Below, piece by piece: positions 29,911 through 32,908 of a stretch of DNA of 32,908 nucleotides (positions are counted from its first letter, which is position 1; each line of letters begins with the position of its first letter). The translations under genes and the position numbers were made by a program. The stretch lies in the NCBI RefSeq assembly GCF_014647515.1, contig NZ_BMPI01000103.1, positions 1-32,908 on the forward strand, read 5' to 3'. The DNA comes from Dactylosporangium sucinum. GTDB lineage: Bacteria; Actinomycetota; Actinomycetes; Mycobacteriales; Micromonosporaceae. The notes beneath the pieces were generated by a model. That model searched no databases, was not told the DNA's origin, and worked only from the letters and a program-made list of their open reading frames with translations.

Positions 29911-30072
29911 TCAGCTCGCCTGCGCCTGCGCGGGTGACAGCTGCTCCGGCCCTGTCTCAGCTCGCCTGCGCCTGCGCGGGTGACAGCTGCTCCGGCCCTG
30001 TCTCAGCTCGCCTGCGCCTGCGCGGGTGACAGCTGCTCCGGCCCTGCTTCAGCTCGCCTGCGCCTGCGCGGA
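29911..30072. repeat. 46-bp minisatellite overlapping the MarR stop codon
   Basis: Units beginning TCAGCTCGCCTGCGCCTGCG start at 29911, 29957 and 30003, with a partial fourth unit (30049 to about 30072) that is the 3' end of the MarR gene. The period is exactly 46, and the full copies are almost identical. On the minus strand each unit repeats the last MarR codons and the stop codon TGA. Confidence 0.95.
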
Positions 30073-30555
30073 AGACGCCGCGATGTCCTCGGCCACCGGA
30101 AGGCCGGAAGCGCGGGCGAATGCCGACAGCCCCTGCATGAGTGCGGCCCGGTCGTCCGGCGACATCCGGCGCAGCACCGCCGCGATCGTCTCCTGCCGCT
30201 GCCGGCCCAGGTTGTCGAGCAGCTTGCGGGCGGTCGGGGTGAGCACCAGCCAGACCTCGCGGCGGTCGCGGTCGTCGGCCGTGCGGCGCAGCAGGTCGGC
30301 CGCCTCCAGCCGGTCACAGAGGCGGCTCGCCGAGGACGGCGCCGTGTGCAGCGCGATCGCGAGCTGGGTCAGGTTGATCGAGCCGGCCTGGGCGACCACG
30401 CCAAGGACGCGCAGCTGCGCCGCGGACACGCCGGAGTTGTCGTTCGCCGCGCTTGTCGCGACGACCAGCGCCTGACCCGCGGCATCGACCAGCATCGCGG
30501 CGGCAACCGCCCCGTCGTCACTTCCAGACGGATGCGGTGAAGGTCTGCTCCGCAC
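30049..30555 (-). CDS. MarR-family transcription regulator
   Basis: The product has 168 residues from GTG 30555, with GGAGGA five bases upstream. A winged helix-turn-helix is visible: AAQLRVLGVVAQAGSINLTQ, then LAIALHTAPSSASRLCDRLE (recognition helix) and the wing LLRRTADDRDRREVWLVLTP with the conserved DRDRR. Terminal helices (LLDNLGRQRQETIAAVLRR) make the dimer interface. The C-terminal AQAQAS is encoded by the minisatellite unit. It starts 24 bases after the GAF-phosphatase gene on the same strand, so the two are probably one transcript. The ligand is unknown. Confidence 0.9.
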   Translation of the reverse strand: MRSRPSPHPSGSDDGAVAAAMLVDAAGQALVVATSAANDNSGVSAAQLRVLGVVAQAGSINLTQLAIALHTAPSSASRLCDRLEAADLLRRTADDRDRREVWLVLTPTARKLLDNLGRQRQETIAAVLRRMSPDDRAALMQGLSAFARASGLPVAEDIAASSAQAQAS

Positions 30556-30579
30556 GATGTCCTCCGGGTGCAGCGGGAG

Positions 30580-31764
30580 TCACGGATCGGCTCGGGGTGC
30601 CCAGTCGAGACAGATGATCAGCGCGTCGTCGACGAGCTCGGCACCTGCGTGAAAGTCTCGCAGGCTCCGCATGACGCTGCTGATCGCCTCGGCCGGTGGT
30701 TGCAGCCGGGTCGATCGTATGGCACGACTCAACTCCCGCTCACCGTACGTCGCCTCGTTCGGCCGTGCGGCGGTGTGCACCCCGTCGCTGACGATGAAGA
30801 GCCGATCGCCGGATTGCAGCTGTACGGATTCCTCGACGTACCGCGTGTCGCCGAACATGCCCAGCGGAAGTTGCGGATCGGGCGCCATGTCCTGGACCTG
30901 TCCGTTTCGCACCAGGATCATCCGCGGCGAGCCGGCGTCGACCAGGCGCAGCTCGCCGGTGACCATGTTCAGCGAGAGCAGCAGCGTCGCCAGGTGCCGG
31001 GCTCCGCCGTACTGCGAGAAGATCGCATCGGCCGCGAGCACCGCCTGGTCGGCGAGGTTGCCCGGGCTGCTCTGGCCGGCCGGGATCGAGCGGCGCGCGT
31101 TGCGCATCGCGTTGACGGCCAGCGTCGTCAGCAGGGCCGCGTCCAGCCCGGTGCCCATGCCGTTGAGTGCCGTCACGGTCAGCCAGTCGCCGTTGACGGA
31201 CCAGTCGAAGTGGTCGCCGCCGACCGCGTACGCCGGCTCCAGCTGCCCGGCCAGCTTCACGCCCGGCTGTTCGTAGCCGCGGGCGGGTAGCAGGTCCCAC
31301 TGCATCTCGGCGGCCATCGTGAGCCGGCCCTTGCGGCGCCGGGCCATGTGGTAGCGGTCGGTGCGCTTGTACGCGGCCTGCAGGGCGACCGCGAACGACT
31401 CGGCCAGGTCCTGCAGGCGCGGGCGCTCGGTCGGGACCCGGTCGGGGTCGAGCCCGACGCTGAGCACGCCGACCCGCTCACCCCACGCGCTGAGCGGGAG
31501 GTGCAGCCGGACCATGCCCTGGCCGTCACCGCCCTCCAGCACCGAGGTCTGGCTCGCGAACGCCCGGGTGGCCGACGCCAGCTGCTCGTCGACCGTGCCG
31601 AGCAGCTCGATGCCGGTGGGTGCGAGCGTCGTGGTGCGGTAGTCGGCCAGCCACACGGTGCTGCTCTTCGCGCCGTGGGTAGCACTGAGGTACGCATCGA
31701 GCGTCTCCACCAGCCGATCCGGTGGAGCCGTGCGGAGCGCCTTGTCGATACCAACGGGGGACAT
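30580..31764 (-). CDS. GAF-SpoIIE phosphatase-like protein with altered metal motif
   Basis: The product has 394 residues from ATG 31764 (AAAGGCT upstream). Residues about 15-130 form a GAF-like sensor domain (LHLPLSAWGERVGVLSVGLD). Residues 150-390 are the SpoIIE/PP2C-like domain, with MQWDLLPA, VGGDHFDW (Asp183), VDAGSPRMILVRNG, LFIVSDGV and DDALIICLDW. The usual DxMGxG motif reads NGMGTG (201-206): the aspartate is Asn201 and the common His is Thr. Metal-dependent activity may be weakened or lost, so it may serve as a sensor or binding protein. The upstream 91-bp spacer is AT-rich (AATAATATAAGG near 31802), a likely promoter. It is followed by MarR on the same strand. Confidence 0.88.
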   Translation of the reverse strand: MSPVGIDKALRTAPPDRLVETLDAYLSATHGAKSSTVWLADYRTTTLAPTGIELLGTVDEQLASATRAFASQTSVLEGGDGQGMVRLHLPLSAWGERVGVLSVGLDPDRVPTERPRLQDLAESFAVALQAAYKRTDRYHMARRRKGRLTMAAEMQWDLLPARGYEQPGVKLAGQLEPAYAVGGDHFDWSVNGDWLTVTALNGMGTGLDAALLTTLAVNAMRNARRSIPAGQSSPGNLADQAVLAADAIFSQYGGARHLATLLLSLNMVTGELRLVDAGSPRMILVRNGQVQDMAPDPQLPLGMFGDTRYVEESVQLQSGDRLFIVSDGVHTAARPNEATYGERELSRAIRSTRLQPPAEAISSVMRSLRDFHAGAELVDDALIICLDWAPRADP

Positions 31765-31855
31765 GCGAGCCTTTCCGCCAGCCTTTGCTTGCCGTGCGGC
31801 AAATAATATAAGGCAGTCGTCTCAACTCTCTTGGTACCCAGTTGGGTCGTGCTTG

Positions 31856-32908
31856 CTACACCCAGCGAGATCCAAGCCACATCCGGCTGAACCACTCGGT
31901 GTACGTAATGTCCATTCCGCTATAGATCGGGTAAAAGTACGCAAAGCAGGCCGCCACCAGGAGGACGTAGGTGCCGGCGATGATGGCGCCGATCAGCCGC
32001 TGGTCGCTGTTGGGCCGCAGGTGGCGGGCCGGGCCGATGATCGCGCCCAGCACGTAGACCACGGCGAGCACCAGGAACGGCTCGGCCGGCAGCGCGTAGA
32101 AGTAGAACATCGTGCGGTGCTCGGGCATGTCCCGGAACCACGGCACGATGCCGGCCAGGGCGCAGACCAGGATCAGCCAGGCGCGGCTGTCGCGGCGGGC
32201 GACGGCGAGCCAGACCAGGGCGACCAGGGCCGGCAGGAACGACCACCACAGCAGCGGGGTGCCGAGCAGCAGGATCTCGGAGGCGCAGCTGGCGGCGCCG
32301 CAGGGGCCGTCAGTGTTCCAGTAGAAGGCGACCGGCCGGCCGAGCAGCAGCCACTGCCACGGCCACGACTGGTACTGGTGCTTGCTGCTCAGGCCGGTGT
32401 GGAACGTGTACGCCTCGACGTGGTAGTGCCACAGGTTGACCAGCGGGTCGATGAACCGGTCGCCGGACAGGCCGTTCGACTGTGCATACCAGTGCCGGAA
32501 GTAACCGTCGTCGGAGGCGAACCAGCCCCACCAGGTGCCCAGGTAGGCCAGCACCGCGAGGCCGACGATCGCGAAGGCCCAGCCGATGCCCTCGGGGATG
32601 CTGTCGGTGATCCAGCGGCGCACCCCGGCGCTGCGCCGCGCGCTCATGTCGAAGACGGCCACGGCGATCGCGAAGAGGATGAGGTACCACAGGCCGCTCC
32701 ACTTGACGCCGCAAGCGAGGCCGAGGGCGATGGCGCAGGCGATGCGGTACCACGGGAAGCCGAGCTTGGGCCGGCGGTTCGGGTCCCGGCCCGCCTCCAG
32801 GACGGCGAGCCAGCGGGCCCGGCGCTGCTCCCGGTCGAGGACGAGGAAGTAGAAGGCGACGACGATCCAGAACATCAGGAAGATGTCGAGCAGGGCGGCG
32901 CGGGAGAG
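31856..32908 (-). CDS. Protein O-mannosyltransferase (PMT family), C-terminal part
   Basis: The frame is open to the right edge, so the N-terminus is missing; 350 residues remain. Features of the C-terminal half of bacterial Pmt (Rv1002c type) are SRAALLDIFLMFW, a run of membrane helices (IACAIALGLACGVKWSGLWY), the loop HTGLSSKHQYQSWPWQWLLLG with GRPVAFYW, LLLGTPLLWW, and the final helices after WFRDMPEHRTMFYFYALP. Pmt transfers mannose from polyprenyl-phosphate-mannose to Ser/Thr of proteins during Sec export. The catalytic Asp-Glu pair of the first loop lies outside the window. It ends 91 bases upstream of the GAF-SpoIIE gene on the same strand. Confidence 0.92.
   Translation of the reverse strand, partial: LSRAALLDIFLMFWIVVAFYFLVLDREQRRARWLAVLEAGRDPNRRPKLGFPWYRIACAIALGLACGVKWSGLWYLILFAIAVAVFDMSARRSAGVRRWITDSIPEGIGWAFAIVGLAVLAYLGTWWGWFASDDGYFRHWYAQSNGLSGDRFIDPLVNLWHYHVEAYTFHTGLSSKHQYQSWPWQWLLLGRPVAFYWNTDGPCGAASCASEILLLGTPLLWWSFLPALVALVWLAVARRDSRAWLILVCALAGIVPWFRDMPEHRTMFYFYALPAEPFLVLAVVYVLGAIIGPARHLRPNSDQRLIGAIIAGTYVLLVAACFAYFYPIYSGMDITYTEWFSRMWLGSRWV

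Noticed and set aside
1..32908. Search by eye for tRNA, rRNA, CRISPR, transposase or integrase genes
   Set aside because: None found; no cloverleaf-like TTCGAATCC arms, no regularly spaced repeats other than the coding repeats and minisatellite, and no recombinase motifs.

Overview
The window is high-GC actinobacterial chromosome. Evidence is G/C-dominated third codon positions, many GTG starts, a Streptomyces-type S4 protein, an IdeR/DmdR-like iron box, LAL-type (MalT-like) LuxR regulators, a DivIVA-like coiled-coil protein, a DUF2470 protein and a protein O-mannosyltransferase. A Micromonosporaceae-like organism is my inference, not proven. I saw no tRNA, rRNA, CRISPR array, phage gene or insertion sequence.

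Region 1 (1-11.8 kb) is mixed housekeeping and accessory. Two paralogous acidic proteins, each followed by a near-identical hairpin, flank a CPBP-type membrane protease with a damaged-looking 5' end. An N-methyltryptophan/sarcosine oxidase lies downstream of an extra ribosomal protein S4. S4 is divergent from a DUF2470 protein, and a 19-bp iron box sits in the 43-bp gap between them. Next come a two-RCK, two-helix channel-like protein, a GH15 glucoamylase-like hydrolase, and an MFS exporter coupled by a GTGA overlap to a short endonuclease V. Then follow a membrane-anchored hypothetical protein, a small orphan protein, an XRE regulator and methionine aminopeptidase.

Region 2 (11.8-26.2 kb) is the most interesting part. 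A LAL regulator (LAL1) heads an overlapping minus-strand operon with two small membrane proteins, followed by a GT-C-like membrane protein. Around it lie a DivIVA-like protein, two DUF7144 membrane proteins, a formylglycine-generating-enzyme-like protein missing one active-site cysteine, a second LAL regulator (LAL2) and a SpoIIE-type phosphatase. Seven 17-bp sites of the form TCACCC-N5-GGGTGA (four perfect, three with one mismatch) lie in the spacers from 17.5 to 25.5 kb, several about 80-100 bp upstream of start codons. I propose that these genes form one regulon controlled by LAL1/LAL2 or another common regulator.

Region 3 (26.3-32.9 kb) holds a third LAL regulator (LAL3), a roughly 0.9-kb spacer that is AT-richer than the rest of the window, a 46-bp minisatellite grown out of the 3' end of a MarR gene, a GAF-SpoIIE phosphatase-like protein with an altered metal-site motif upstream of that MarR, and the C-terminal part of a protein mannosyltransferase that runs off the right edge.
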